Assembly: GCA_002792115.1 (NCBI GenBank)
Contig: PFNQ01000048.1
Coordinates: 1-35,500 of the forward strand
From: Candidatus Woesearchaeota archaeon CG_4_10_14_0_2_um_filter_33_13
Lineage (GTDB): Archaea > Nanobdellota > Nanobdellia > Woesearchaeales > GW2011-AR9
DNA length: 35,500 nt
Direction: 5' to 3'
Position numbers and translations under genes: made by a program. Of this stretch, positions 7,745-14,974 are shown one piece after another. The notes below the pieces were generated by a model. It searched no databases and had not been told where the DNA came from. It worked only from the letters and a program-made list of their open reading frames with translations. Position 1 is the first letter of the stretch, and the number at the start of each line of letters is the position of its first letter.

Positions 7745-9384
7745 CACTTAGATATAACATGAATCAAAATAAATTACAAAATATTTCTGAACTCATTGAT
7801 TATAATTTTGATAAAAAAAAGAATGGACTAGCATTAATTAATTTAGCTAATTCTGAGGAGAGATATACCTACACTCAATTTAAAGATGAAGTTGAAAAGG
7901 TTGCTAAGATACTTATTGGAATTGGTGTGAAAAAAACAGATCGATGTGCGATATTTTCTTTTAATTGTCCAAAATGGGTTATTGTGGATTTAGCTATCCA
8001 GAAACTTGGAGCCGTTTCTGTTCCACTTTACTGGCGATCTACACCTAATGAGATTGAATATATTGTTAATTTGGTTAATCCAAAAGTTATATTTTTTGGT
8101 GATATGGCTTTAGCTAGAGTATTCCAATCATTAAAAACAAAAACGCAACTTCATTCTGTTCTGTTTAGTGAGGAAAAAGAAAAAGGAACGTTAAACTGGT
8201 CATCTTTTTGTAGTCTTAAAGGCATAGATAATGTTGAGAGGGTATCAGAAAATGATTTAGCTCGTATTGTCTTTACCTCTGGTAGTACTGGCGCTCCTAA
8301 AGGAGTTATGTTAACACACAAAAATTTAATTTATGAGGCCTTTGCTTTAAGTAAAGGGTTTAAGATTAATCCAAGTGATATCTTTTTATCTTACCTTCCT
8401 TTAAACCATATGTTTGGTCTTGCTGGAGAGGTTTATACCCCTATACTTGCTGGAGCAGAAATTAACTTTTCCAATGATCCAAAAGCAGCAATTGGTTATT
8501 TATCTCAGGTAAAACCTACAATTTTTTTATCTGTTCCTTTTGTATTAGAAAAAGTTTGTAAAAATTCTTTACAAAAATTGTCATTCTTAGGTTTAGAAGA
8601 AAAGTTGATGCAGTTAACAGAACGGAGACCACCCTTTGCGTATAATTGGTTATTGAATTATGTTGGAAAAAAGATCAAACAAAAATTTGGTGGTCAGATT
8701 CGTTGTTTAATTGTTGGTGGTGCTCATCTAAGTAGAGATGTGGAAATATTTTTTAAACACACAAATATTCCTTTATATCAAGGTTATGGTATGACTGAAG
8801 CAGCTCCTGTAATAGCTGTTAACACCCCCGGACATAGTAAGATTTTTTCTGTTGGCAATCCATTTGATAAAATTAAGATTTCAAAAGATGGAGAAATCTT
8901 AGTAAAGGGAGAGAATGTTATGTCTGGCTATTTTAAAGACGAAACTAAGACATTAGAGGTTTTACAACATGGATGGTTACATACCGGTGATTTGGGTAAG
9001 GTTGATCATTATGGGCATCTTTTTATCTATGAGCGTAAGGACGATCTAATTGTTTTATCTACAGGAAAGAATATTAATCCCTTGCCGATTGAAGAAAAGT
9101 TGGAAGAATTATTTGGAATTTTTAAGGCGGTTGTTTATGGTAATAAGAAACCATATTTGGTGGCGGTTTTATTTGTTAGTGGCAATATTAATGTAGATTA
9201 TGAGAAAAAAGTTGTTAAACATCTACAGTTGATAAATGCTTATCTTCCTCATTATGAACGGGTGGTTAAATATAAATTATTGTCCGCTAAAGATTTAGAA
9301 GGATCAAAATCTCTCAAAGTAAGTCGTAAAAAGATAATTAATGAACAAAGAGAAGTATTAGAACAACTATATCTCCAAAACTAA
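7741..9384 (+). CDS. Acyl-CoA ligase (AMP-forming, ANL superfamily)
   Basis: A 547-aa adenylate-forming enzyme resembling long-chain fatty-acyl-CoA synthetases. It has the phosphate-binding loop TSGSTGAPKG (179-188), the adenine/aryl segment YQGYGMTEAAPV, the hinge region GWLHTGDLGKVD...YERKDDLIVLSTGKNINP, and the C-terminal lysine segment SKSLKVSRKKI. The complete motif set implies an active enzyme that adenylates a carboxylate and transfers it to CoA or another thiol. It begins with an ATGA overlap on the aminotransferase stop and closes the operon. A second in-frame ATG lies 6 codons in. With the PlsC-like gene it could activate and transfer acyl chains; the substrate is not readable from sequence. 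Confidence 0.9.
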   Translation: MTLRYNMNQNKLQNISELIDYNFDKKKNGLALINLANSEERYTYTQFKDEVEKVAKILIGIGVKKTDRCAIFSFNCPKWVIVDLAIQKLGAVSVPLYWRSTPNEIEYIVNLVNPKVIFFGDMALARVFQSLKTKTQLHSVLFSEEKEKGTLNWSSFCSLKGIDNVERVSENDLARIVFTSGSTGAPKGVMLTHKNLIYEAFALSKGFKINPSDIFLSYLPLNHMFGLAGEVYTPILAGAEINFSNDPKAAIGYLSQVKPTIFLSVPFVLEKVCKNSLQKLSFLGLEEKLMQLTERRPPFAYNWLLNYVGKKIKQKFGGQIRCLIVGGAHLSRDVEIFFKHTNIPLYQGYGMTEAAPVIAVNTPGHSKIFSVGNPFDKIKISKDGEILVKGENVMSGYFKDETKTLEVLQHGWLHTGDLGKVDHYGHLFIYERKDDLIVLSTGKNINPLPIEEKLEELFGIFKAVVYGNKKPYLVAVLFVSGNINVDYEKKVVKHLQLINAYLPHYERVVKYKLLSAKDLEGSKSLKVSRKKIINEQREVLEQLYLQN

Positions 9385-9443
9385 AATAAAGTAAAATAAG
9401 AATAAAACAAGAATAAACAAAAATAAAACATTATTCTAAAAAA

Positions 9444-10244
9444 TTAATTTAATTTTAAGTTTAGTTCTTCTCCTTGTAAACTAATTCCATTAGTTGTTCC
9501 ATCTAAAACAACGAGAGTATCATCTTTATTGTTAAGGGTAAAACTTCCAGAATATTTGTAAAAACCAATCTCTTCATTCTGAACTAAATAAGTTAGTTTT
9601 TCTTCTACCGCTAAAGAACCCTCTCCTGGTGGTAAGACCAATTCATCCAAATCAAGTTGACTGAGGGATAAACTATTATAATCTAAGTTTTCAAAAGAAA
9701 TTTTAATCTCTCCTTTTGAAGATAAAGCTATATCATTAACCTCAATGCGTTTAGCTGTTCCATCAACGGAAGCACCTTTTGGTTCTATGCCAAAATCTCC
9801 ACTAAACCCGATTATTCTTAAGTTAACATCATTTAGGTTATTTAGTTCTAATTTGTCGTTATTAATTTTGATAATAGTACTTAAATCATTAAAGTTAATC
9901 GAAAGATCTTCCACATCTGCTTTTGTATCAAAATAAGGAACTTTATCCAGTTTAAGAGTAAAATCTATTTTGTTTACTCTTTTAACAACCTTTTGTGTAT
10001 CGGTCTTTGCTGTTTCTGGAGTGTTGTCTTTAGAAAACGTAAAATCTAAACCACTCCCTTCATTGGCAGTTGTGTCTGTATCCAATTGAACTTTCTCATC
10101 TGCTCCGACAAAAGCACTAGTTAGGCTTAATCCTTCTTTATCGTTATTGATAAATAAAAATAAAAAAATTGCTCCTACTACCAATGTAATAACTACAACA
10201 TAAAATCTTAAATGGTGATGATTGGGGGTATTTGAATTGAACAT
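9444..10244 (-). CDS. Single-pass membrane-anchored beta-rich protein, unknown
   Basis: A 266-aa protein with a short positive N-terminus, one strong membrane helix (YVVVITLVVGAIFLFLFI, about 16-33), and an acidic, Thr/Asp/Asn-rich exterior of about 230 residues. Repeated short hydrophobic strands (FTLKLDKVPYF, LRIIGFSGDFG, IKISFENLDY) suggest a beta-sandwich or beta-helix surface domain. There are no cysteines and no catalytic motif I recognise. A single N-terminal anchor with an outward C-terminus is the likely topology. It lies next to another membrane protein on the same strand, 84 nt away. Family unknown. Confidence 0.75.
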   Translation of the reverse strand: MFNSNTPNHHHLRFYVVVITLVVGAIFLFLFINNDKEGLSLTSAFVGADEKVQLDTDTTANEGSGLDFTFSKDNTPETAKTDTQKVVKRVNKIDFTLKLDKVPYFDTKADVEDLSINFNDLSTIIKINNDKLELNNLNDVNLRIIGFSGDFGIEPKGASVDGTAKRIEVNDIALSSKGEIKISFENLDYNSLSLSQLDLDELVLPPGEGSLAVEEKLTYLVQNEEIGFYKYSGSFTLNNKDDTLVVLDGTTNGISLQGEELNLKLN

Positions 10245-10327
10245 GATTTACACCTCTATTTTAATATTGAATCTTTAAAGAATAGTATTTAATAAACTTT
10301 TTGCTTTTCTAAAATGCTTATTGATGT

Positions 10328-10819
10328 TTATTCCTTTTTCTTTTCAGGATGCTTACTAAGTTTAATTTGTCTTTCAATAACAGCCATAACTTCTTCTGGT
10401 TTATCAACATCACTAATCTCAAAGGAATTTTGACCACTAACCGTAACTGAAATAGTTCCATAACCTAAAATTCTTTGAATTCTGCTTTGTTTAACATTAA
10501 TGTCTGGAACAAACCCCAAAGGATGATAATAAATGTTTTTTTTATCTTGTTTGATAATCCCCTTTATTATCTCTAATTTTTCTACTCCAATCTCATATCT
10601 TAACGTAGCTCGAGATAATTCAATGAGGAGGATAATTACTAAGACTAATCCTAAAAGAACAGATTCAATTGTTGACATTAAAATTATTATTTTTATTTTA
10701 GAGAAAAACCATATACTGAAGATAATGAAAACACAAATATATTCTACCCAAAATGCTTTTCTGGTATTCTTTAAAGTGAAGGGTACTTTTTTATCAAGCA
10801 AAGTTTCCTCTTTATCCAT
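10328..10819 (-). CDS. Membrane protein with bacterial-type PH (bPH2) domain
   Basis: A 163-aa protein with two membrane helices (about 28-44 and 48-68) followed by a cytoplasmic bPH2-like domain. The segment VEKLEIIKGII...DINVKQSRIQRILGYGTISVTVSG matches the pattern of YdbS/YdbT-type proteins, where a 'QS.lqrllGyGtv.v' strand follows the membrane part. The C-terminus is Lys-rich. The function of the family is poorly defined, with membrane or envelope roles suggested. The start shares its promoter region with fpg: the TATA box at 10842-10849 is 23-30 nt away, consistent with a leaderless mRNA. Confidence 0.8.
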   Translation of the reverse strand: MDKEETLLDKKVPFTLKNTRKAFWVEYICVFIIFSIWFFSKIKIIILMSTIESVLLGLVLVIILLIELSRATLRYEIGVEKLEIIKGIIKQDKKNIYYHPLGFVPDINVKQSRIQRILGYGTISVTVSGQNSFEISDVDKPEEVMAVIERQIKLSKHPEKKKE

Positions 10820-10841
10820 AAAGAGATTAATCTAAAAAGCT

Positions 10842-10852
10842 TTATATATTTT
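10842..10852. promoter_or_regulatory. Shared near-palindromic TATA box between bPH2 gene and fpg
   Basis: TTTATATATTT lies 22-29 nt before the fpg ATG at 10871 and 23-30 nt from the ATG at 10819 on the other strand. Both distances fit leaderless transcripts, and neither gene has a clear Shine-Dalgarno. Confidence 0.5.
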
Positions 10853-10870
10853 ATGGGGAATATCTATTAA

Positions 10871-11671
10871 ATGCCAGAATTACCAGAAGTGGAAACAATT
10901 GTTAGACAGTTAAGAACTAAAGTTAAAGGAAAAACGATTGTTTCTGCAGAGATTTTTGATATGGGGGTGGTTGACCCCAATATAAAAGCAATTCTTCCAG
11001 TTAAGATTTTGGATGTGCTTAGAAGAGGAAAATCAATTATTTTTTATTTAAATGATGGTAAATTCATTTTAACCCATCTAAGAATGACGGGCCATTTTTA
11101 TTATGTTAATATTTTACCCAACGAAGAATATCGTAAGTTTATGGTGGGAAAATTTGATTTTAGTGATGGCACATTCTTAACCCATAATTCTATTCGTAAA
11201 TTTGGTAGTATGCGCTTAGTTGATAAGGATAGGTTGAAGCAAGAGTTGGATAAGCTTGGCGTAGAACCATTAGGAGCTGGGTTTACATTAAATCGATTTA
11301 ATGAGATTTTGGGTAAGAAAGCTCGATCTAACATTAAAACTGTGTTGTTGGATCAGAGCCAAATTGCGGGAATAGGCAACATTTATGCACAAGAAGCACT
11401 TTATTTTGCTGGGATAAATCCTTGTCGCAAAGCTGGAGAAATTCAGTTTGAAGAAGTTAAGAAGTTACATTTAGAAGTAGTTAGAATCTTAACGGCAGCG
11501 GTAAAACAAAAAGGTTCTACCGTTGATAATTATTCTAATATTGATGGTGCTGGAAATTATCAAAAGTATCTAGTGGTGTATAATAAACAATTTTGTCCAA
11601 AAAAACATCCATTAGAAAAGATTAATCTAGGCGGAAGGGGAACATCTTTCTGCTCAGTATGTCAGAGGTGA
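10871..11671 (+). CDS. mutM: Formamidopyrimidine-DNA glycosylase (Fpg/MutM)
   Basis: This bifunctional glycosylase/AP lyase removes 8-oxoguanine and formamidopyrimidines. At 266 aa it has normal family length. MPELPEVETI places catalytic Pro2 and Glu3 (after Met removal, Pro1/Glu2); the beta-hairpin Lys lies in RRGKSIIFYL; the helix-two-turn-helix DQSQIAGIGNIYAQEALYFAGINPCR is intact; and GGRGTSFC carries the zinc-finger Arg. The finger itself is odd: FCPKKHPLE...FCSVCQR lacks the second Cys of the first CxxC pair, leaving Cys-x3-His, so zinc may be bound as CHCC or weakly. Fpg is mainly bacterial and its presence in an archaeon suggests ancient transfer. The stop overlaps the region just before a small Zn-protein gene. 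Confidence 0.95.
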   Translation: MPELPEVETIVRQLRTKVKGKTIVSAEIFDMGVVDPNIKAILPVKILDVLRRGKSIIFYLNDGKFILTHLRMTGHFYYVNILPNEEYRKFMVGKFDFSDGTFLTHNSIRKFGSMRLVDKDRLKQELDKLGVEPLGAGFTLNRFNEILGKKARSNIKTVLLDQSQIAGIGNIYAQEALYFAGINPCRKAGEIQFEEVKKLHLEVVRILTAAVKQKGSTVDNYSNIDGAGNYQKYLVVYNKQFCPKKHPLEKINLGGRGTSFCSVCQR

Positions 11672-11676
11672 GAGCT

Positions 11677-11919
11677 ATGTTAAAAAAGTTGTTAAGTAAA
11701 TTTAAGAGAAAAGAAGAGAAAAAGTATCCTAATCGTTTTTTAAAGTTTTATTATGAAAACCAGCAACGTTTAAACAAGGAAAGACGTAGTACATATACTG
11801 AAAAGAAAGATGCTGGTATTTGCGTTCGATGTAATAAGAAAGCTCTTTCTGGAATTGTTTTTTGTGATTACCATCAGAAAAAGCAGATCAATTATAACAA
11901 GAAAGCAAGGCTAAAATAA
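11677..11919 (+). CDS. Small basic Zn-ribbon-like protein
   Basis: An 80-aa very basic protein. I start it at the ATG at 11677 because GAGGTGAG lies just upstream, overlapping the fpg stop; the ORF track begins 18 nt earlier. A helical Lys/Arg-rich N-terminus leads to CVRCNKKALSGIVFCDYHQKK, a Cys-x2-Cys-x11-Cys-x2-His set that could bind one zinc. Similar HNH-like or nucleic-acid-binding knuckles are common, but catalytic residues are not evident. The tight junction with fpg suggests co-transcription. Nucleic-acid binding is a guess from charge and the zinc motif. Confidence 0.7.
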   Translation: MLKKLLSKFKRKEEKKYPNRFLKFYYENQQRLNKERRSTYTEKKDAGICVRCNKKALSGIVFCDYHQKKQINYNKKARLK

Positions 11920-11950
11920 TTAGTTTTAAACTAACTATTTTTTACTTTTT

Positions 11951-12649
11951 TTATTGCCTTAATTCCCTTACTGTTCCAAAGTTGAAGATCTCTTCTCCAA
12001 CAACAAAAACTTGGAATTTAGAAACATCTTTAAGATATGGGCTTAATAATTTTTCTTTGAGTATGTCCGTTCCTTCTAATAACGGATTAAAACTAGGCAT
12101 TACAATTAATTCCTTTTGTTTATATTTACCCTTTAAGAAACACTTAAACTTTTCAACCTTGCCATGATCTTTAAGAACAATTGCTGGATGTTCATGTCCA
12201 ATTACCACTCTTTTTTTTGTTGTGGGTATAGTTTTATCTCCATGAACTATTAATATATTATCAACTTCATATTTTTCTAGTACCTTGATATTTCTTTTTA
12301 AGGCAATTGGACCAAGAATTTTGTCATGGTTTCCTTTTATTAAAATAATCTCTTTACTATTCTTAGTTAAGAAGTCAATTAATTGTAATACATCTTCCCA
12401 TTCTTGTGAAAGAACTTTTCCAAACTCATGTTTAAGATCGCCATTAATGATGATTATTTGTGGTTTTGTTTTCTGGATTATTTTTTGTAACCTTTTTGTA
12501 ATCTCTTGTATTTGAAATTTTGGTAAAAAAATACCTTTTTTTTGCATATACTCTTCATATCCCAAATGGAGATCACCAATTATTAAAATCTGTTCTTTTT
12601 TAATCCACAAGGCCAAATCTACAATCTCTATTTCCTGGCTGATTTCCAT
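11951..12649 (-). CDS. Archaeal SbcD-related metallophosphoesterase
   Basis: A 232-aa calcineurin-like phosphoesterase with the full metal-binding set: GDLHLG (Asp26, His28), NGDLKHEFG (Asp71), KGNHDK (Asn107, His108), HGD, and IGHEHP. The layout fits the archaeal phosphoesterase family related to SbcD nucleases, which contains a YxLxG-like leader and the GDLHLGYEE motif. Members are predicted phosphodiesterases or nucleases; the in vivo substrate is not known. It faces the tRNA gene. A TTTATAAA box at 12673-12680 lies 24-31 nt before the ATG, consistent with leaderless transcription. Identity as a metallophosphoesterase is secure; the subfamily is inferred. Confidence 0.9.
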   Translation of the reverse strand: MEISQEIEIVDLALWIKKEQILIIGDLHLGYEEYMQKKGIFLPKFQIQEITKRLQKIIQKTKPQIIIINGDLKHEFGKVLSQEWEDVLQLIDFLTKNSKEIILIKGNHDKILGPIALKRNIKVLEKYEVDNILIVHGDKTIPTTKKRVVIGHEHPAIVLKDHGKVEKFKCFLKGKYKQKELIVMPSFNPLLEGTDILKEKLLSPYLKDVSKFQVFVVGEEIFNFGTVRELRQ

Positions 12650-12672
12650 CTAATCTTTATTGTGCAGAAACT

Positions 12673-12680
12673 TTTATAAA
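12673..12680. promoter_or_regulatory. TATA box (TTTATAAA) for the phosphoesterase gene
   Basis: Perfectly palindromic TTTATAAA, 24-31 nt upstream of the minus-strand ATG at 12649. A separate weaker TATAGTAT at 12701-12708 is better placed, about 26-33 nt, for the tRNA on the plus strand. Confidence 0.55.
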
Positions 12681-12733
12681 TGAATTGTTTATTTTGCGCT
12701 TATAGTATTTGTAGATAAATACCTGACAATCCT

Positions 12734-12823
12734 GCCCCAGTGGCTTAGAGGTTAGAGCAATCGGCTGTTATCCTTAATAGGGAAGATACCGATGGATCGT
12801 CGGTTCAATTCCGACCTGGGGCG
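12734..12823 (+). tRNA. tRNA-Asn (GTT) with 17-nt intron
   Basis: The acceptor stem GCCCCAG/CTGGGGC pairs at all 7 positions, with discriminator G73. D stem GCTT/GAGC, anticodon stem ATCGG/CCGAT, variable loop GGATC and T stem GTCGG/CCGAC around TTCAATT are all complete. The anticodon loop CTGTTA is interrupted between positions 37 and 38 by TCCTTAATAGGGAAGAT (12771-12787); removal leaves CTGTTAA with anticodon GTT at 12767-12769. Exons are 37 and 36 nt, the canonical total. The intron allows two 3-nt bulges flanking a 4-bp helix (32-35 with intron GAAG), with one G-A mismatch, typical of an archaeal bulge-helix-bulge site. CCA is not encoded. The gene ends 1 nt from the protease stop. Confidence 0.95.
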
Positions 12824-12824
12824 C

Positions 12825-13766
12825 TCATTTTTCTTGTAAATAAGGATCAATTAAACACATCTCTGGAGAAAATGAAGTTAAAGAGAGTTCAGCTTTCTTA
12901 TAATGTTTTCTTACAAAAGCATCAACTAGATACTGGCGAGTATCTCTTAACATTATCTTTAAGGCGTATTCAGAAGTATTTCGAGGTTGAAATCTTAAGT
13001 TTTGAATCAAAGGGCCGTTGGAATAATCTATGTCTTCTCTAATATTAGAAAGAATCCCCACAATCCTTCCGTGTTCTTGATCCACGTAAACCCCGCCGCT
13101 ATTTCCGTGGATGCCTTTGACGTTTGTTTCTATTATCGGTCGGCCATTTCTTAATCTAACATTAATGACTTGTCCTTCTCGAACAACCAATTTTTCTTTA
13201 TCATAGGCTAATAAAGCGATAGGCATACCGGAATAAACAACTTCTTGATAAAACTGAACTCCTGGCGTGTAATTTAGGGTTTTTTCAGAATTGATAATGG
13301 CAATATCAGCTAGGGCATTAGACTCTACTACTAGTTGAGCATCTTGTAATTGCATAGGACCTTTTGGACTATGGCTGACATCATATCTATTTTCTTGGTC
13401 GTCTGCAACATGTTGAACAGTAAGAATTTGGTTGTAGCTGACGATACAACCACTACCAAAACTATCTCCTGCCCTTATTCGTACTAGATTGGCAGCAACA
13501 CTTTGGTATTGTGGTTTAATTCTATCCAATTGTAAGAAAGTTACAGTTGGTAAAGTTCCTGTTTCTGTAAAGACTGTAACTTTTTGCTCTAGGGACGATA
13601 TTTGAATAGATGTTTCTACTATCTCGCGAACAATTCTTTCTAAATCGTTCGTTTGTTCTGTATAAGTTTCAGCCTGTGTGCATTGTTGCTGCGATCTTTC
13701 CTCCGGTGCACTAAACAATAACGCTGCCCCTAAACCTAATGCTCTGAGAAAATTACCTGCCCCCAT
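12825..13766 (-). CDS. Secreted or anchored trypsin-like serine protease
   Basis: A 313-aa protein with a short hydrophobic N-terminus (FLRALGLGAALLFSA) that looks like a signal peptide or anchor, a Glu/Gln-rich helical linker (about 28-65), and a trypsin-fold domain. The triad is visible: His119 in ILTVQHVAD, Asp154 in NALADIAIINS, and Ser223 in GIHGNSGGVYVD. It resembles HtrA/DegP-type catalytic domains, but no PDZ domain follows. The last 70 residues have no recognised domain. It probably acts outside the membrane in protein quality control or processing. Its stop codon abuts the tRNA-Asn 3' end on the opposite strand. TTTAAATTAA just upstream gives a leaderless-style promoter. Confidence 0.85.
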   Translation of the reverse strand: MGAGNFLRALGLGAALLFSAPEERSQQQCTQAETYTEQTNDLERIVREIVETSIQISSLEQKVTVFTETGTLPTVTFLQLDRIKPQYQSVAANLVRIRAGDSFGSGCIVSYNQILTVQHVADDQENRYDVSHSPKGPMQLQDAQLVVESNALADIAIINSEKTLNYTPGVQFYQEVVYSGMPIALLAYDKEKLVVREGQVINVRLRNGRPIIETNVKGIHGNSGGVYVDQEHGRIVGILSNIREDIDYSNGPLIQNLRFQPRNTSEYALKIMLRDTRQYLVDAFVRKHYKKAELSLTSFSPEMCLIDPYLQEK

Positions 13767-13935
13767 CTGGGCGGGTAGTAAAAGTTAATTTAAAAGGATT
13801 GTTATCTAAAAGTCGGTATAACCTTCAGCTCGTTTTGTTTTAGTACAATTTCTACAAAAATAATCTTGATATAGAACAATTTATAAAATATTGTTACTCT
13901 AAAAATAGATTTCCTTTAAATTAAAAGTCTAACTC

Positions 13936-13962
13936 TTAAAAGGTTAATCATTAAAAGGTTAA
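13936..13962. repeat. Tandem 12-nt direct repeat TTAAAAGGTTAA
   Basis: TTAAAAGGTTAA occurs twice with a 3-nt spacer (period 15), at 13936-13947 and 13951-13962. The second copy overlaps the stop codon of the 86-aa minus-strand gene. It may be incidental in AT-rich DNA or part of the terminator of that gene. Confidence 0.5.
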
Positions 13963-14219
13963 CTTAAACCAATATCATAAATTGTTTTAGCAGTCTTTTC
14001 TATCAAAACAACATCTTTGCAATTTTTGAATAAAAGTTCGCCATGAGAATGTATAATAATTTCTCCTGCTTCGGAATCAACCACTAACAAAATTGGTGTT
14101 TCTAATAAAACTTTAAACTTAACTTTGATTTTACTTAGATTAATCTTGCCTTTTTGCAATAACTTTGTGGAGAAGGCTGCCCGTGTTTTACATTTTGCTA
14201 AGGAAAATTTTATTACCAT
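13959..14219 (-). CDS. Small conserved-looking protein, unknown
   Basis: An 86-aa basic protein with alternating hydrophobic strands (IKVKFKVLLETPILLVVDSEAGEIIIHSHGELLFKN), suggesting a small beta-barrel or ferredoxin-like fold. It has three cysteines but no paired CxxC. No signal peptide or membrane helix is seen. It is monocistronic between the protease and a divergent membrane protein gene. I do not recognise the family. Codon use is like its neighbours, and its length and clean strand pattern favour a real gene. Confidence 0.6.
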   Translation of the reverse strand: MVIKFSLAKCKTRAAFSTKLLQKGKINLSKIKVKFKVLLETPILLVVDSEAGEIIIHSHGELLFKNCKDVVLIEKTAKTIYDIGLS

Positions 14220-14325
14220 AGTAATTAAATTGTCTTTTTTTATTATAAACTTAACTCTTAATAAAAGCGAATGATTTAAATACTAAATTTATTTTATAAG
14301 AGAATATATTTATGAGGTGATTTTG

Positions 14326-14721
14326 ATGGCAAAAAAAAGAGGAAGTAAGGCAGCATCTACTGGGACTACCTTTGGGAAAAGTGGAATTGAATTACATCGA
14401 GTTGCTCATTACACATTTTTTGTAGGATTATTGATAGCGATAGTGGCTGGATTATTTAGAAATATAATCTCTCCTGAAGTTTTAGTTACAACGTTGGTAA
14501 TTCTTGGGTTTGTAGTGGGATTATTTAATTTGACTGCACAAGAAACAACTCCATTCTTAACTGCAGCGATTGCTTTGATGTTAGCAGGAATTGTTAATCT
14601 TGGTTTAATTCCTGGCGTTGGTCTTTATCTTAGATCAATCTTAAGCAACATTGTGGTTTTTGTTGTACCTGGAGCAATTATTTTAGGAATGAAAACAATT
14701 TGGAAGCTTGCTTCTGATTAA
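14326..14721 (+). CDS. Four-helix small membrane protein
   Basis: A 131-aa protein with a basic soluble N-terminus (MAKKRGSKAASTG) and four hydrophobic helices (about 28-45, 50-67, 72-90, 97-125). I start at the ATG at 14326, since GAGGTGA at 14314-14320 lies 5 nt upstream; the tracked start is a GTG within that Shine-Dalgarno. TTTAAATAC at 14276-14284 is a suitable TATA box. The helices contain few charged residues, so a transport role is not indicated. Small proteins of this kind recur in DPANN-type genomes, but I cannot name a family or function. Confidence 0.75.
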   Translation: MAKKRGSKAASTGTTFGKSGIELHRVAHYTFFVGLLIAIVAGLFRNIISPEVLVTTLVILGFVVGLFNLTAQETTPFLTAAIALMLAGIVNLGLIPGVGLYLRSILSNIVVFVVPGAIILGMKTIWKLASD

Positions 14722-14765
14722 TTTTCTTTCTTACTTTCTTACTTTTTTAAATTTTTATTCTTTGT
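14722..14765 (+). terminator. T-rich terminator
   Basis: Directly after the stop codon the plus strand reads TTTTCTTTCTTACTTTCTTACTTTTTTAAATTTTT, a typical archaeal oligo-T termination stretch without a hairpin. Confidence 0.5.
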
Positions 14766-14820
14766 TCTTATGTCACAAGATTTATAAATCGTTTATTTTC
14801 TTAAATGGTATATTCAGTAT

Positions 14821-14949
14821 ATGTGGGTGAGAAAGATTAATAATAAAACATTTGAATGTCCGGGTTGTAAAAGAACTTTTATTGCTCCTGTTTTCTCTGG
14901 TTTAATTAAAGTTGGTTGTCCATTCTGTAGCAATAGAATAAAGATTTAA
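14821..14949 (+). CDS. 42-aa zinc-ribbon protein (missing from ORF track)
   Basis: ATG at 14821 opens a 42-codon frame ending TAA at 14947-14949. It contains FECPGCKRTF and VGCPFCSNR, that is two CPxC knuckles 17 residues apart, the classic layout of a treble-clef or zinc-ribbon miniprotein. It starts MWVRKINNK. TTTATAAATC at 14781-14790 lies upstream as a TATA box, predicting a leader of about 10 nt. It precedes the PF06695-like membrane protein by 25 nt and may share its transcript. Such ribbons usually bind nucleic acid or a protein partner; the function is unknown. The gene is below the 60-aa cut-off of the track. Confidence 0.8.
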   Translation: MWVRKINNKTFECPGCKRTFIAPVFSGLIKVGCPFCSNRIKI

Positions 14950-14974
14950 AAGGGATCAAGTTTTCTTTAGGAAG

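Noticed and set aside
9385-9443. AAATAAAA-type repeats after the acyl-CoA ligase
   Set aside because: Low-complexity AT-rich spacer without constant period; not a CRISPR or structured repeat.
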